A stretch of 56,635 nt of DNA from Pseudoalteromonas luteoviolacea (GCF_001696455.1 NZ_MAUJ01000018.1:1-56635), one strand, 5' to 3'. Shown: positions 28,076 to 36,427, counted from the first letter of the stretch. Made by a program: numbers and translations. Notes: a model not told the origin generated them from the sequence alone.

Positions 28076-28963
28076 GTGGATTTAAAACAAAAACTTAGCA
28101 TCGCTAGACAAGATGTAGAACAAACAATACAAAGTTATTTTGCGCAAGACCTAAATACAGATCCGACAGCTAAAGCAGCTGCACTCTATTCTATTAGCAA
28201 TGGCGGAAAGCGCTTGCGCCCTTTTTTAGTGTATGCCACAGGCGAAATGCTTGGTGCAAATAAAGACGACTTAAACATCGCCGCAGCAGCCGTAGAATGT
28301 ATACATAGTTATTCGTTGGTACACGATGATCTACCCGCTATGGACGACGACGATTTAAGACGAGGCAAGCCGACTTGTCACATTGCATTTGATGAAGCAC
28401 AAGCAATTCTTGCTGGAGATTCTTTACAAACATTGGCGTTTGAATTGTTATCTTCTCACAGTTTTATTGTCTCGCCGAAACAGCAGCTAAAAATGATCAA
28501 CGCGTTAGCGCAAGCATCTGGACTGCGGGGCATGGTTGGCGGTCAGGCACTCGATATTGCCGCAACAGACAAATTGATCGATTTAGCACAATTAGAGCGT
28601 ATTCATAGATTAAAAACAGGCGCTTTGCTTAATTGTGCAATCGAATTAGGGGCACTGTGTGCACCCAATGTTTCAGACTTAACTCGTAGTCAACTAAAGG
28701 AGTTTGGTTTAGCTATTGGATTGGCTTTTCAGGTACAAGACGATATTCTCGACATTGAAGGGGATACCAGTACGCTGGGTAAACCACAGGGCTCGGATCT
28801 ACAGCACAACAAATCTACTTACCCTGCTTTATTGGGCATGGAAGGGGCAAAAAGCAAAGCAAAAATGCTCATTGAACAGGCATTACAAACTTTGAATAAA
28901 ATAGATGCTGATACCCGCTTACTGGCCGAGCTAGCACAGTATATTATTGCTAGAGACCATTAA
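28076..28963 (+). CDS. ispA: Farnesyl diphosphate synthase
   Basis: 295 residues from the GTG at 28076, matching E. coli IspA (299). An in-frame reading starting inside xseB is rejected because it adds residues without homology. Seen: GGKRLRPFL (about 45), the first Asp-rich motif DDLPAMDDDDLRRG (about 84) and the second QVQDDILDIEGD (about 220). It condenses IPP with DMAPP/GPP to farnesyl-PP for quinones and undecaprenol. Coupled to xseB and followed by dxs, which makes the DXP precursor of the same pathway. Confidence 0.93.
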   Translation: MDLKQKLSIARQDVEQTIQSYFAQDLNTDPTAKAAALYSISNGGKRLRPFLVYATGEMLGANKDDLNIAAAAVECIHSYSLVHDDLPAMDDDDLRRGKPTCHIAFDEAQAILAGDSLQTLAFELLSSHSFIVSPKQQLKMINALAQASGLRGMVGGQALDIAATDKLIDLAQLERIHRLKTGALLNCAIELGALCAPNVSDLTRSQLKEFGLAIGLAFQVQDDILDIEGDTSTLGKPQGSDLQHNKSTYPALLGMEGAKSKAKMLIEQALQTLNKIDADTRLLAELAQYIIARDH

Positions 28964-29037
28964 TCTTGGCCCTGTTGTAAATGACTAATTAGTGACAAGT
29001 TCCCTTTAAATTTATAAAACTATTGGCAAGCTTTGTA

Positions 29038-29043
29038 TATAAT
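29038..29043 (+). promoter_or_regulatory. -10 element (TATAAT) upstream of dxs
   Basis: A perfect TATAAT 34 bases before the dxs ATG, with no good -35. It suggests an internal promoter and speaks against the upstream TTG (29023) as the dxs start, since that would lie before the predicted transcription start. Confidence 0.4.
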
Positions 29044-29076
29044 TCAGCAAGGTTTGCTAAGGATATTACAAATAAT

Positions 29077-30942
29077 ATGACTCTTGATAGTAGCAAGTAT
29101 CCCCTATTGGCACTCGTTGATCAGCCTCAACAGTTGCGCCAATTACCGCAGCAAAAGTTAAATGACTTTAGCGCGGAGCTGAGAGGTTATTTATTAGACT
29201 CAGTGTCTCAAAGTAGCGGCCACCTAGCTTCTGGGCTAGGCACTGTCGAATTAACTGTGGCGCTCCACTATGTGTATAACACTCCGACTGACAGGTTGGT
29301 GTGGGATGTTGGTCACCAAGCGTACCCCCACAAAATCTTAACTGGCCGAAAAGGTCAGATGCACACCATTCGTCAAAAAGATGGTCTGCACCCATTTCCA
29401 TATCGTGAAGAAAGTGAGTTTGATACATTTAGTGTTGGCCACTCTAGCACCTCTATTTCAGCAGCTTTAGCCATGGCCATTGCAGCCGAAAAGGAAGGAA
29501 AGAATCGCAAAACGGTAGCCGTGATTGGTGATGGAGCAATGACTGCGGGTATGGCTTTTGAAGCAATGAACCATGCAGGTGACGTGAAATCAGATATGCT
29601 GGTCATCCTTAACGACAATGAAATGTCGATTTCGGAAAATGTCGGCGCTTTAAATAATCACTTTGCACGTATCTTATCAGGAAGCTTCTATACCAATATT
29701 CGTGAAGGCGGTAAAAAGCTTCTTTCAGGTGTACCACCCGTTAAAGAGCTTGCCAGTAAAGTAGAAGAACACCTAAAAGGCATGGTAATTCCTGGTACAT
29801 TCTTTGAAGAATTAGGGTTCAACTATATTGGCCCTATCGATGGTCACGATGTGGACATGTTGGTTGATACTTTACGTAACATGCGCAATTTAAAAGGCCC
29901 GCAGCTTCTGCATGTTAAAACGCAAAAGGGAAAAGGCTACCAGCCGGCCGAAGCCGATCCGATAGGCTATCACGGCGTGCCCAAGTTTGACCCAAGCATC
30001 CATAGCTTACCGAAATCAAAGCCGAGCGCACCTACTTTCTCTAAAGTATTTGGCGACTGGTTATGCGATATGGCAGCCCAAGATAAAAACTTAATGGCTA
30101 TCACGCCAGCGATGCGTGAAGGTTCTGGCATGGTGAAGTTTTCCAAGGAGTTTCCAAAGCAGTATTTTGATGTTGCCATCGCCGAACAGCATGCTGTCAC
30201 TTTAGGGGCTGGATTTGCTTGTGAAGGTTTAAACCCAGTTGTAGCGATTTATTCTAGCTTTTTACAACGTGCCTACGATCAGTTGATCCACGACGTTGCG
30301 CTGCAAAACTTACCGGTTCTTTTCGCAATTGATAGAGCAGGTATTGTCGGTGCAGATGGCGAAACACACCAAGGTGCGTATGATTTGAGCTTTATGCGCT
30401 GTATCCCAAATCTTGTGATCATGGCGCCAAGTGATTTGAATGAGTGCCGACAAATGCTCTATACCGGGCACAAGCTCGATAAGCCTGCGGCTGTAAGATA
30501 TCCACGCGGCTCTGCTGGCTCTGCTGAGATAGAGCAAACAATGACGCAACTGCCCATCGGGAAAGCGAATAAAGTGAGAGATGGACAAAAACTTGCCATT
30601 CTGAACTTTGGAACGCTACTAGACAATGCCCGTCACGCTGCACAAGAATTGGATGCTACACTGATCGATATGCGCTTTGTAAAACCATTAGATACGACAT
30701 TACTCGAAACGCTTGCACAGACGCACAGTCACTTCATCACATTAGAGGACAATGCAGTTGCAGGGGGTGCGGGCAGTGCTGTTAGTGAGTTTTTTGCTCA
30801 AAGCAAAATAACGCAACCAGTAATGCACTTGGGGATCCCTGATGAATTTATCAAGCATGGTACTCAAGCCCAAATGCACAGTGAAATGGGCCTTGATAGT
30901 GAGGGAATTCTCTCCTCTGCAAATCGTTGGCTAACAGCATAA
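29077..30942 (+). CDS. dxs: 1-deoxy-D-xylulose-5-phosphate synthase
   Basis: 621 residues from ATG 29077 (E. coli Dxs 620); AAGGA upstream. A TTG start 54 bases earlier is rejected: the extra residues do not look like Dxs and a TATAAT overlaps them. Seen: SGHLASGLG (about 48), WDVGHQAYPHKILTGR (about 77), the ThDP motif GDGAMTAGMAFEAMN (about 150), NDNEMSIS (about 180), and the pyrimidine-binding domain (AEQHAVTLGAGFA, about 370). It joins pyruvate and glyceraldehyde-3-phosphate to start the MEP isoprenoid pathway. Confidence 0.96.
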   Translation: MTLDSSKYPLLALVDQPQQLRQLPQQKLNDFSAELRGYLLDSVSQSSGHLASGLGTVELTVALHYVYNTPTDRLVWDVGHQAYPHKILTGRKGQMHTIRQKDGLHPFPYREESEFDTFSVGHSSTSISAALAMAIAAEKEGKNRKTVAVIGDGAMTAGMAFEAMNHAGDVKSDMLVILNDNEMSISENVGALNNHFARILSGSFYTNIREGGKKLLSGVPPVKELASKVEEHLKGMVIPGTFFEELGFNYIGPIDGHDVDMLVDTLRNMRNLKGPQLLHVKTQKGKGYQPAEADPIGYHGVPKFDPSIHSLPKSKPSAPTFSKVFGDWLCDMAAQDKNLMAITPAMREGSGMVKFSKEFPKQYFDVAIAEQHAVTLGAGFACEGLNPVVAIYSSFLQRAYDQLIHDVALQNLPVLFAIDRAGIVGADGETHQGAYDLSFMRCIPNLVIMAPSDLNECRQMLYTGHKLDKPAAVRYPRGSAGSAEIEQTMTQLPIGKANKVRDGQKLAILNFGTLLDNARHAAQELDATLIDMRFVKPLDTTLLETLAQTHSHFITLEDNAVAGGAGSAVSEFFAQSKITQPVMHLGIPDEFIKHGTQAQMHSEMGLDSEGILSSANRWLTA

Positions 30943-30951
30943 AAACAACTC

Positions 30952-30980
30952 AGCTGCCTTTAAATAGGCAGCTTTTAAAA
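30952..30980 (+). terminator. Terminator of xseB-ispA-dxs
   Basis: AGCTGCCT / AGGCAGCT with a 6-base loop, then TTTTAAAAAA. Ten bases after the dxs stop. The short T-run gives moderate confidence. Confidence 0.7.
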
Positions 30981-30990
30981 AAGCGTTTAT

Positions 30991-31095
30991 TCAGTTAAAT
31001 ACCTCCCCGTAAAAACCACCGATTAATGCAAAAAACACAAGTATAATTAATGAGCCCTCTACGTATCTCGGTCTAAATCCTGAAAAGGTACGCAT
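30991..31095 (-). pseudogene. Small membrane ORF or gene remnant
   Basis: A 34-residue ORF (MRTFSGFRPRYVEGS then a hydrophobic LIILVFFALIGGFYGEVFN). The frame stays open 16 further codons upstream without a start (GFIEREESTRLVDFKV), and these residues look protein-like. Either a very short membrane protein or the 3' remnant of a deleted gene. No SD is visible. I do not recognise the family. Confidence 0.3.
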
Positions 31096-31628
31096 GACTT
31101 TAAAATCAACTAGACGCGTGGACTCTTCTCGCTCTATAAAGCCCTAAAAAATAAATATAATTATAAAAAAACAAATATAATCATAGTGATAGTTATATGG
31201 AATTCATTTTAAATCGCATCATAAAAATGAATAAATCAATTTTTAACCCATCATTTCAAACCTAAATTAATGCGTAATTAATTACACTTTCTCCTTTTTA
31301 GATAACAATCCTCCCCCCGCTCAACTCACCTATGAAACATTTCATATAGTTGAATGAACAATAGACAGTATTAATTTTATGTGATAAAAATCCTTGAAAA
31401 TTACAATCTGTATACGAAATTAGCTTCGATATATAAGACTAATAAGATTGTAATTATTTGTCGTTGAGGCAGCTTATTGGCCATCAAGCCCATGCTATAT
31501 AAAGTTAATGATAGTGTGTAATATCTTTGCAAAACACATCGTCACCTTTAATTCATAGCCTCAATACAAAGCTTCATCTTTAAAATGTTGTAAATTTGTA
31601 ACGGATTCGGTATTAAGGTAAGGGGAAT
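31096..31628. other. AT-rich gene-poor region
   Basis: About 530 bases with no credible gene. 31140-31270 is extremely AT-rich with runs of A and alternating A/T. A long inverted repeat lies at 31399-31455 (separate entry). The composition is unlike the flanking housekeeping genes and marks the start of an accessory stretch. Confidence 0.6.
31399..31455. repeat. Long nested inverted repeat
   Basis: Perfect 11-base arms AATTACAATCT (31399-31409) and AGATTGTAATT (31445-31455), 35 bases apart, enclose a smaller CGAA / TTCG pair (31415-31428). It lies about 175 bases upstream of the small HTH gene and may be an operator, an RNA structure or an element end. Confidence 0.5.
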
Positions 31629-31865
31629 ATGGTGGATTTTTTTGCAAGATATATCACAGGGGATGACCTTAGAGCGCTACGCAAGAAAAAAGGTGTCACA
31701 ACTGCAATCATGGCGAAACATTTAGGTGTATGTCGTAAAACATACGAAAATTGGGAGCGTGATGTTGGGCAGCCTAAGCTTAATCAGTTTTTTGCGATTT
31801 GTGCCTATTGCTCCATTGACTTAACCGATTTAATTGCAAAAATCCGAGGTCAACAAAGCTCCTAA
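31629..31865 (+). CDS. Small Cro/CI-type helix-turn-helix protein
   Basis: 78 residues. The HTH_3 fold is clear: LRALRKKKGVTTAIMAKHLGVCRKTYENWERDVGQPKLNQFFAIC, with the recognition helix around CRKTYENWE (about 38-46). AAGGGGAAT precedes the ATG. Such single-domain regulators are common in accessory and phage-derived loci. It could control the genes downstream (32067-34378), which is inference from order alone. Confidence 0.8.
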   Translation: MVDFFARYITGDDLRALRKKKGVTTAIMAKHLGVCRKTYENWERDVGQPKLNQFFAICAYCSIDLTDLIAKIRGQQSS

Positions 31866-31893
31866 AGGACAGCTTGCGAAGATAGGATTTAGT

Positions 31894-32031
31894 ATGCAGC
31901 ACGCTAAACAGCGTAATGAAAGCTCAGATAACCACATTAATAAAGGCGTAGCGCTTTTTGACGTAATAAAGGCGCTCATATTGCTTTTCCTTAAGCAAAA
32001 TAATAAACAATACCGCTTACTGCGCCACTGA
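31894..32031 (+). CDS. Possible 45-residue peptide with one hydrophobic helix
   Basis: Starts MQHAKQRNESSDNH; residues about 20-33 (VALFDVIKALILLFL) could form a membrane helix; the tail is basic (KQNNKQYRLLRH). AGGA sits about 7 bases before the ATG. It lies between the HTH gene and the 217-residue membrane protein. No family recognised; it may not be real. Confidence 0.3.
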   Translation: MQHAKQRNESSDNHINKGVALFDVIKALILLFLKQNNKQYRLLRH

Positions 32032-32066
32032 CAGCCCACTGATTAATCGAGTTTATAGCACTACGA

Positions 32067-32720
32067 ATGAAAGTCATCGCAATCTTATTCGCTGCCACTT
32101 TGATCATGTACCTAGCTACACATGTGTTAGATGCTGTAAAGGCAGAAATTCTCTATGTTAGTGTCATTGCCTTTATTGGTATCTGGTTTCGCAGCAATAT
32201 CAACATCGCACATATTTGCGCCCTGCTTGCGTCACAACATATTGTATCTATTATCATTTTTAACTTTAATTTATTTCCCGTTGAACCTGATGCCCCGGGA
32301 GTCTGGCACAATGCCCGCGCTTTCACCATTCATTTTATTTTAGACTTAATACTCTTTTTTGCGATTGGGTTAAGACCGGCGATTTCTAGGTGGGTAAAAA
32401 GGCATTATGATGATGCTAAGCAAATGATATGTATGACAAATGCAGATATTGCCTTACTGAGCATCTTTGGCTTATTCATGTTGGCTGATAGTCTCGCGTT
32501 AATAGAGAATTTTTTAAGAAATTTAAGGTATTTAGGTGTTACCGGAACACTCTCTACTTACTTCCAAAATTGGACTGGGATTTATTATAACTACGAGCTC
32601 ATTAAATCTTTTATTTTGGGCCTAGAAATGATCGCGGTGCTCTCAATTATCAAACCATCTGTTCGTAAGCAGTCTAGCTTTAAATTGCCTTTCAATGCGC
32701 CCTCTCAGCAAAGTTCGTGA
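32067..32720 (+). CDS. Unknown multi-pass membrane protein
   Basis: 217 residues with about six hydrophobic segments, including an N-terminal pair, LASQHIVSIIIFNFNLF, FTIHFILDLILFFAIGL, ALLSIFGLFMLADSLALIE, and a last helix (FILGLEMIAVLSII). A basic, Ser-rich C-terminal tail. No recognised domain. SD before the ATG is weak. Layout resembles the 175-residue membrane protein at 25163, which likewise follows a tiny peptide ORF. Confidence 0.65.
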   Translation: MKVIAILFAATLIMYLATHVLDAVKAEILYVSVIAFIGIWFRSNINIAHICALLASQHIVSIIIFNFNLFPVEPDAPGVWHNARAFTIHFILDLILFFAIGLRPAISRWVKRHYDDAKQMICMTNADIALLSIFGLFMLADSLALIENFLRNLRYLGVTGTLSTYFQNWTGIYYNYELIKSFILGLEMIAVLSIIKPSVRKQSSFKLPFNAPSQQSS

Positions 32721-32756
32721 TCTGACTAGGTAGATACAACTTGCCCGCAAAAATAG

Positions 32757-32794
32757 TTTATGGCGATTTTACAACCGTTAAACATCGCCATAAA
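32757..32794 (+). terminator. Inverted repeat / probable terminator after the membrane protein
   Basis: Perfect 11-base arms TTTATGGCGAT / ATCGCCATAAA with a 16-base loop, 37 bases after the stop; a short TTTGTG follows. It separates the membrane gene from the hydrolase-peptide operon. Confidence 0.5.
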
Positions 32795-32852
32795 TTTGTG
32801 CCAATTACATAATGACAAACTTTCATGTTCAATAATCCACACAAAAACAGCA

Positions 32853-32879
32853 TGTTATAAAAGCTGTACAGGTGTACAC
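32853..32879 (+). promoter_or_regulatory. Extended -10 promoter with tandem palindromes before the hydrolase-peptide operon
   Basis: TG-t-TATAAA (32853-32861) is an extended -10. Immediately after it, at the expected transcription start, are two adjacent perfect 8-base palindromes, CTGTACAG (32864-32871) and GTGTACAC (32872-32879). They look like an operator; the regulator is unknown. The hydrolase ATG is 73 bases downstream. Confidence 0.4.
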
Positions 32880-32952
32880 GAAAAACCTGCTTGCATTTAA
32901 TTTTCAATTTTTACAAAGATAAAACTGGATACAACAATAAAGGAAAATTGAT

Positions 32953-34230
32953 ATGAAGCACTCTGCATATGTGGGCGGTATAATTGGATTTATACTTTTA
33001 CTACATAGTAATTTAATACACGCTCAACAATACTCTGTCGGCGTCACATATATTACTGCGACCGACTATAGCCGAATAGAAACGTTGACACCAAGGTATG
33101 ATGACTATCGAGACCTACTGATTAAAATATGGTATCCGATAACACAAACAAGCGATTCAAACGACAGCTATCTGCATTTCCATACCGAGGAATTCCCCTA
33201 TTCAACTGCAACCCCATCTGAACACGATTACCAATTCCATTCTTACTTAAAAACCTTACCATTCAAAACTTATAAAAATGCCCCCTTGGCGTACTCTGAG
33301 ACTCCATACCCTATCGTCATGTACTCCCACGGCTATCAATCTACGGTTGAAGACAAAGAAATATTGATGATTGAACTTGCCAAACGCGGTTATATTGTCG
33401 CGAGCGTTGGACACCCGCATCACGCCGGATTTGTTACTCAAAGCCATAGACAAAGTGCTACCTACGATCACGAAGCACGCAAAGATGATTTTTATATTAG
33501 CGATCAAGCTGACGTTAATTTTGATGAATTAGTTGCGGAACTATACCAATTGGCTGGCCGCCCTCTAAATGAAAGTGAAGTTGCCCGTGTGTATCAGTTA
33601 ATGGCATGGGCTGAAGGTGACCGTATTGCTTTGAGTACTTGGGTACAAGATATGCATTTTGCTTATGACCAACTTGTTCGTCTTCAATATGGTCAGTATT
33701 GGGGCATTAATTATTTAGGAGAACATCTTAGGACCTTTAAGGGCAATCTCGATTTAACTCAAATAGCCGCTATTGGTCTGTCTTTTGGCGGGCCAACCGT
33801 CGCTGCATTTTGTGAACAAGTATTCCAATGCAAGGCTGCTATCAATTTAGATGGCCTACACTTTAATTTATCACCCACCGTCCCTCACTCAAAGCCCTAT
33901 TTGATGATGCACTCGGATACGCCGCTGAGTGCCGATTATACCGTCGTCTTTAACCAACAGAAAGCTGACACCTATATGATGAAAATCAAAGAGGCATTGC
34001 ATTGGGATTTTTCAGATTATCCCTATGTCTTTCCAAATGATCGAAACCGTGAGTTCCTCGGCACAATCGACCCCTATGTTGTCACTGAGCTTGTAAACAC
34101 CGCAAGCATTGAATTTATAGATTTGTATTTAAAAGGCCTCGGAAGCCGTAGTGAGTACCTTGAAACACTATCCAATTTTGAACAAATCCAACTACAGACA
34201 AAAACAGGAGAAAACAATGAAAATCAATAA
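32953..34230 (+). CDS. Secreted alpha/beta hydrolase (PAF-acetylhydrolase-like)
   Basis: 425 residues with a signal peptide (about 1-24, ending IHAQQ). YPIVMYSHGYQS (about 116) is the oxyanion region and IAAIGLSFGGPTVA (about 273) carries the nucleophile Ser in GxSxGG. The family hydrolyses short acyl esters. AAAGGAAAA precedes the ATG. Its last 14 bases overlap the start of a 53-residue double-glycine-leader peptide gene, so the two are co-translated. A role in processing or releasing the peptide product is inference; a general esterase is equally possible. Confidence 0.8.
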   Translation: MKHSAYVGGIIGFILLLHSNLIHAQQYSVGVTYITATDYSRIETLTPRYDDYRDLLIKIWYPITQTSDSNDSYLHFHTEEFPYSTATPSEHDYQFHSYLKTLPFKTYKNAPLAYSETPYPIVMYSHGYQSTVEDKEILMIELAKRGYIVASVGHPHHAGFVTQSHRQSATYDHEARKDDFYISDQADVNFDELVAELYQLAGRPLNESEVARVYQLMAWAEGDRIALSTWVQDMHFAYDQLVRLQYGQYWGINYLGEHLRTFKGNLDLTQIAAIGLSFGGPTVAAFCEQVFQCKAAINLDGLHFNLSPTVPHSKPYLMMHSDTPLSADYTVVFNQQKADTYMMKIKEALHWDFSDYPYVFPNDRNREFLGTIDPYVVTELVNTASIEFIDLYLKGLGSRSEYLETLSNFEQIQLQTKTGENNENQ

Positions 34231-34378
34231 AACCAAACTCAAAAATCTCAGCTCAAAAAAACCTCTTGATCAGCGAGTAACACCCAATATAAATGGTGGC
34301 GCAATATCGGTGTTATATGGCCCTTGTCACTCAGCCCCCGAGTTTTGCGGCACACTCTCCAAACTCACTTACTGCTAA
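34217..34378 (+). CDS. Double-glycine-leader peptide (candidate RiPP or bacteriocin-like precursor)
   Basis: 53 residues from ATG 34217, with CAGGAG 6 bases upstream, overlapping the hydrolase gene in another frame. The N-terminal half is a basic, Lys-rich leader (MKINKTKLKNLSSKKPL) leading to a typical TPNINGGA double-glycine site (Gly27-Gly28). The predicted 25-residue core has three cysteines (C37, C44, C53) and an aromatic-Cys end (TYC). GG leaders are cut and exported by C39-peptidase ABC transporters; none is in the window. The leader pattern recalls small peptides I have seen in Pseudoalteromonas, of unknown function. Confidence 0.7.
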   Translation: MKINKTKLKNLSSKKPLDQRVTPNINGGAISVLYGPCHSAPEFCGTLSKLTYC

Positions 34379-34388
34379 AAAACTGTAC

Positions 34389-34412
34389 GCCCCTCATGTT
34401 AGAGGGGCATTT
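34389..34412 (+). terminator. Terminator of the hydrolase-peptide operon
   Basis: GCCCCTC / GAGGGGC with a 6-base loop, then ATTT. Eleven bases after the peptide stop. Confidence 0.7.
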
Positions 34413-34506
34413 ATAAACTTTTATATCTCTTCTGCAATGCTGGAAATTTAATTAAATCAGACAATACTTATAACTCGATTGCCAACAGCCAACTAGGGTT
34501 CTGTTT

Positions 34507-35580
34507 ATGCCAAATCAAGCAAAAGACATGGAAGAAATGTTATTTTTCAGCCAGATGCTCAATGAGTGTTCTCCATTAACGCTGTTGCAGCAAATTCTGA
34601 TCCATTCCCACCATGCAATCGTGATAACGGATGCCGATGAAAAGGCAGGCTACCGCATTGTGTATGCCAATCCAGTCTTTTGCCGCCATACGGGATATGA
34701 GCTAGCAGAGCTTGTCGGTACATCCCCCAAAATACTGCAAGGACCAAAAAGCAATAAGCGGGTAATTGAAAAACTCACACCCGCACTCAAAGAAAAAGGC
34801 TTTTTTTACGGCGCTTCGATTAACTATAGAAAAGACGGCAGTATGTACCCGGTAGAATGGAATATCTCTGAAATTAAGAATGAACAAGGCGAAGTTACGC
34901 ATTATATTTCAATGCAAAAAGACTTGAGCAACTTCAAACGGTTGGCTGAGAAAGTCAAAAAATCAAATGAAAACTTTAAAGAGTTTTATCTATCCACCAC
35001 CAAAAAGAACAAAAGCGCTGAAAACCAAGAAGTGGTCGAATCTCTGAAAAGTAATGAGAAAATCTACGCTGGTGGATTAAGAAACGAAGAAAACGCGGAT
35101 TTGTTTGAAGATGCATTTTTTGACTTCTCTCCCGATGAACTGGGCGCACTCGGCAATAAAATGGACAAAGGCACACTCAGTGCAAATGACTTTTGGACCG
35201 AGAACCCAATTGATGAAGAGGATATTTCTGCACTTGTTGAATCAATTCAAGAGGTCGATGTTGAGCTTGGTCTACTGCAATCTCAAGGGCAAAGTAAAGA
35301 GCGCTTGGAAAATATAGCTAACGGCTTTAAAGAAGTCGCAAATAACTTGTATTTTTGTGTAGAGTTCAATGATGGCGCCCTCATTATTGACGAAGTTGCC
35401 AATGTCTTGATGATACTCGATGAAAATCATGACTTTCCCGTCGATACGCTGCTAACATTTAATAAAGAAGTGTATGAATGGTTAGATGGCGCAGTCATAA
35501 GTAAACACACAGATAATATATTTGAAGGTGAGAACAACACCATCGCAGCAGGTAATCAACTGCTTTTGTTTCTCCGATAG
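34507..35580 (+). CDS. Orphan PAS-domain protein
   Basis: 357 residues. A PAS/PAC domain (about 30-145: AIVITDADEKAGYRIVYANPVFCRHTGYELAELVGTSPKILQG...) is of the LOV-related sequence type but lacks the photo-reactive cysteine (SPKILQG in place of NCRFLQG), so flavin photochemistry is unlikely. No kinase, GGDEF, EAL or chemotaxis domain follows; the C-terminal 200 residues are acidic, partly coiled, and unrecognised. Predicted cytoplasmic. Role unknown; a sensor or adaptor acting through the novel C-terminal region is inference. Confidence 0.75.
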   Translation: MPNQAKDMEEMLFFSQMLNECSPLTLLQQILIHSHHAIVITDADEKAGYRIVYANPVFCRHTGYELAELVGTSPKILQGPKSNKRVIEKLTPALKEKGFFYGASINYRKDGSMYPVEWNISEIKNEQGEVTHYISMQKDLSNFKRLAEKVKKSNENFKEFYLSTTKKNKSAENQEVVESLKSNEKIYAGGLRNEENADLFEDAFFDFSPDELGALGNKMDKGTLSANDFWTENPIDEEDISALVESIQEVDVELGLLQSQGQSKERLENIANGFKEVANNLYFCVEFNDGALIIDEVANVLMILDENHDFPVDTLLTFNKEVYEWLDGAVISKHTDNIFEGENNTIAAGNQLLLFLR

Positions 35581-35593
35581 CCGTTTGAGGTGC

Positions 35594-35635
35594 TCGCTCA
35601 GTGAAAACATAGTCCAAAACTATGCTACTGAGCGA
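35594..35635. terminator. Nested hairpins between convergent genes
   Basis: Outer arms TCGCTCAGT / ACTGAGCGA and inner arms CATAGT / ACTATG. It lies between the PAS gene (plus) and cpxP-like gene (minus). No T-run on either side, so probably a 3'-end structure serving both. Confidence 0.5.
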
Positions 35636-35666
35636 CCCAAACTAAACACACTCTCAATTGCTGCTA

Positions 35667-36152
35667 TTAATTTCTGTGGTGCAGCTTAGCTAAAAATTTA
35701 TCTTTCCTTTTAGCGATTTTTTCACGCTGTTCGGGCGTTAATATGTGATGAATTGCATGTCTTGCTTCCAACATGGTAAGCATAAATGCCTGCTTCTTAG
35801 GGGCATATTCTTCAAGCAGTAACTGCGCTTGCGCCTTATCAAAAGATTCAGCTTCGATGACCTCTTTAAAGGCTTTGTGAGGCTTATTTTGAGGTTGAGT
35901 TTCTTTTAAGGCGGCTAAACGCGACTTATACGTTTCAAAGACTGACTTTAGCTCGGTTTGCTGTGCATCCGACAACCCCAAATGACGCACAGCCTTTTTT
36001 GAAAGTAGCCTTTTTTCGATGTGTGCTAATGGCTTCATATGATGACGCTTCGCTTTATGTACATGATTGCTGCCGTCATCTGCAAATGCAGCTGATGGGA
36101 TCATACCCACACTGACACAACTGGCTAGTAACAGGCTGGCTAATTTTTTCAT
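35667..36152 (-). CDS. cpxP: CpxP/Spy-family periplasmic stress protein
   Basis: 161 residues: signal peptide (about 1-24, ending AAFA), His/Lys-rich start, then a helical domain with the two LTxxQ-type motifs (LGLSDAQQ about 58, LTPEQREK about 143). CpxP chaperones misfolded periplasmic proteins and restrains CpxA. It is divergent from cpxR, as in E. coli, with CpxR boxes between. Confidence 0.85.
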   Translation of the reverse strand: MKKLASLLLASCVSVGMIPSAAFADDGSNHVHKAKRHHMKPLAHIEKRLLSKKAVRHLGLSDAQQTELKSVFETYKSRLAALKETQPQNKPHKAFKEVIEAESFDKAQAQLLLEEYAPKKQAFMLTMLEARHAIHHILTPEQREKIAKRKDKFLAKLHHRN

Positions 36153-36281
36153 AATGGTTTCTCCGGTTGATTATATTGACGTTCGACAGCGGTGCTCAGC
36201 AACTTCGTCATACCTAACACAGTCTGTACTCGTGACATGATTTAATTTAGCAAGCTCAAAGCAAAGCAACGTCAAGTCAGA

Positions 36282-36296
36282 GTAAAGTTTTGTCAA
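36282..36296. promoter_or_regulatory. CpxR-type box
   Basis: GTAAA-gtttt-GTCAA matches GTAAA-N5-GTAAA at 9 of 10 positions. It lies 130 bases upstream of cpxP and 195 of cpxR. Confidence 0.5.
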
Positions 36297-36412
36297 CAGT
36301 GATTACAAAACATCTTTGGATATAGTGTTTATCAAAAATGTGCAAAAATTATTGAAGCTGCATAGTCGGTTAGCTGCGCATTCTGAGATTAATCGAATAT
36401 CAGAAAAAGTAC

Positions 36413-36427
36413 GTAAAGAAGTGTAAA
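36413..36427. promoter_or_regulatory. Perfect CpxR box upstream of cpxR
   Basis: GTAAA-gaagt-GTAAA is the exact CpxR consensus, 64 bases before the cpxR ATG, indicating autoregulation of the Cpx system. Confidence 0.7.

Noticed and set aside
29023..29076. TTG start for dxs
   Set aside because: Overlaps a TATAAT element and adds residues unlike Dxs.
34651..34760. LOV photoreceptor call for the PAS protein
   Set aside because: The flavin-reactive cysteine is absent from the motif.
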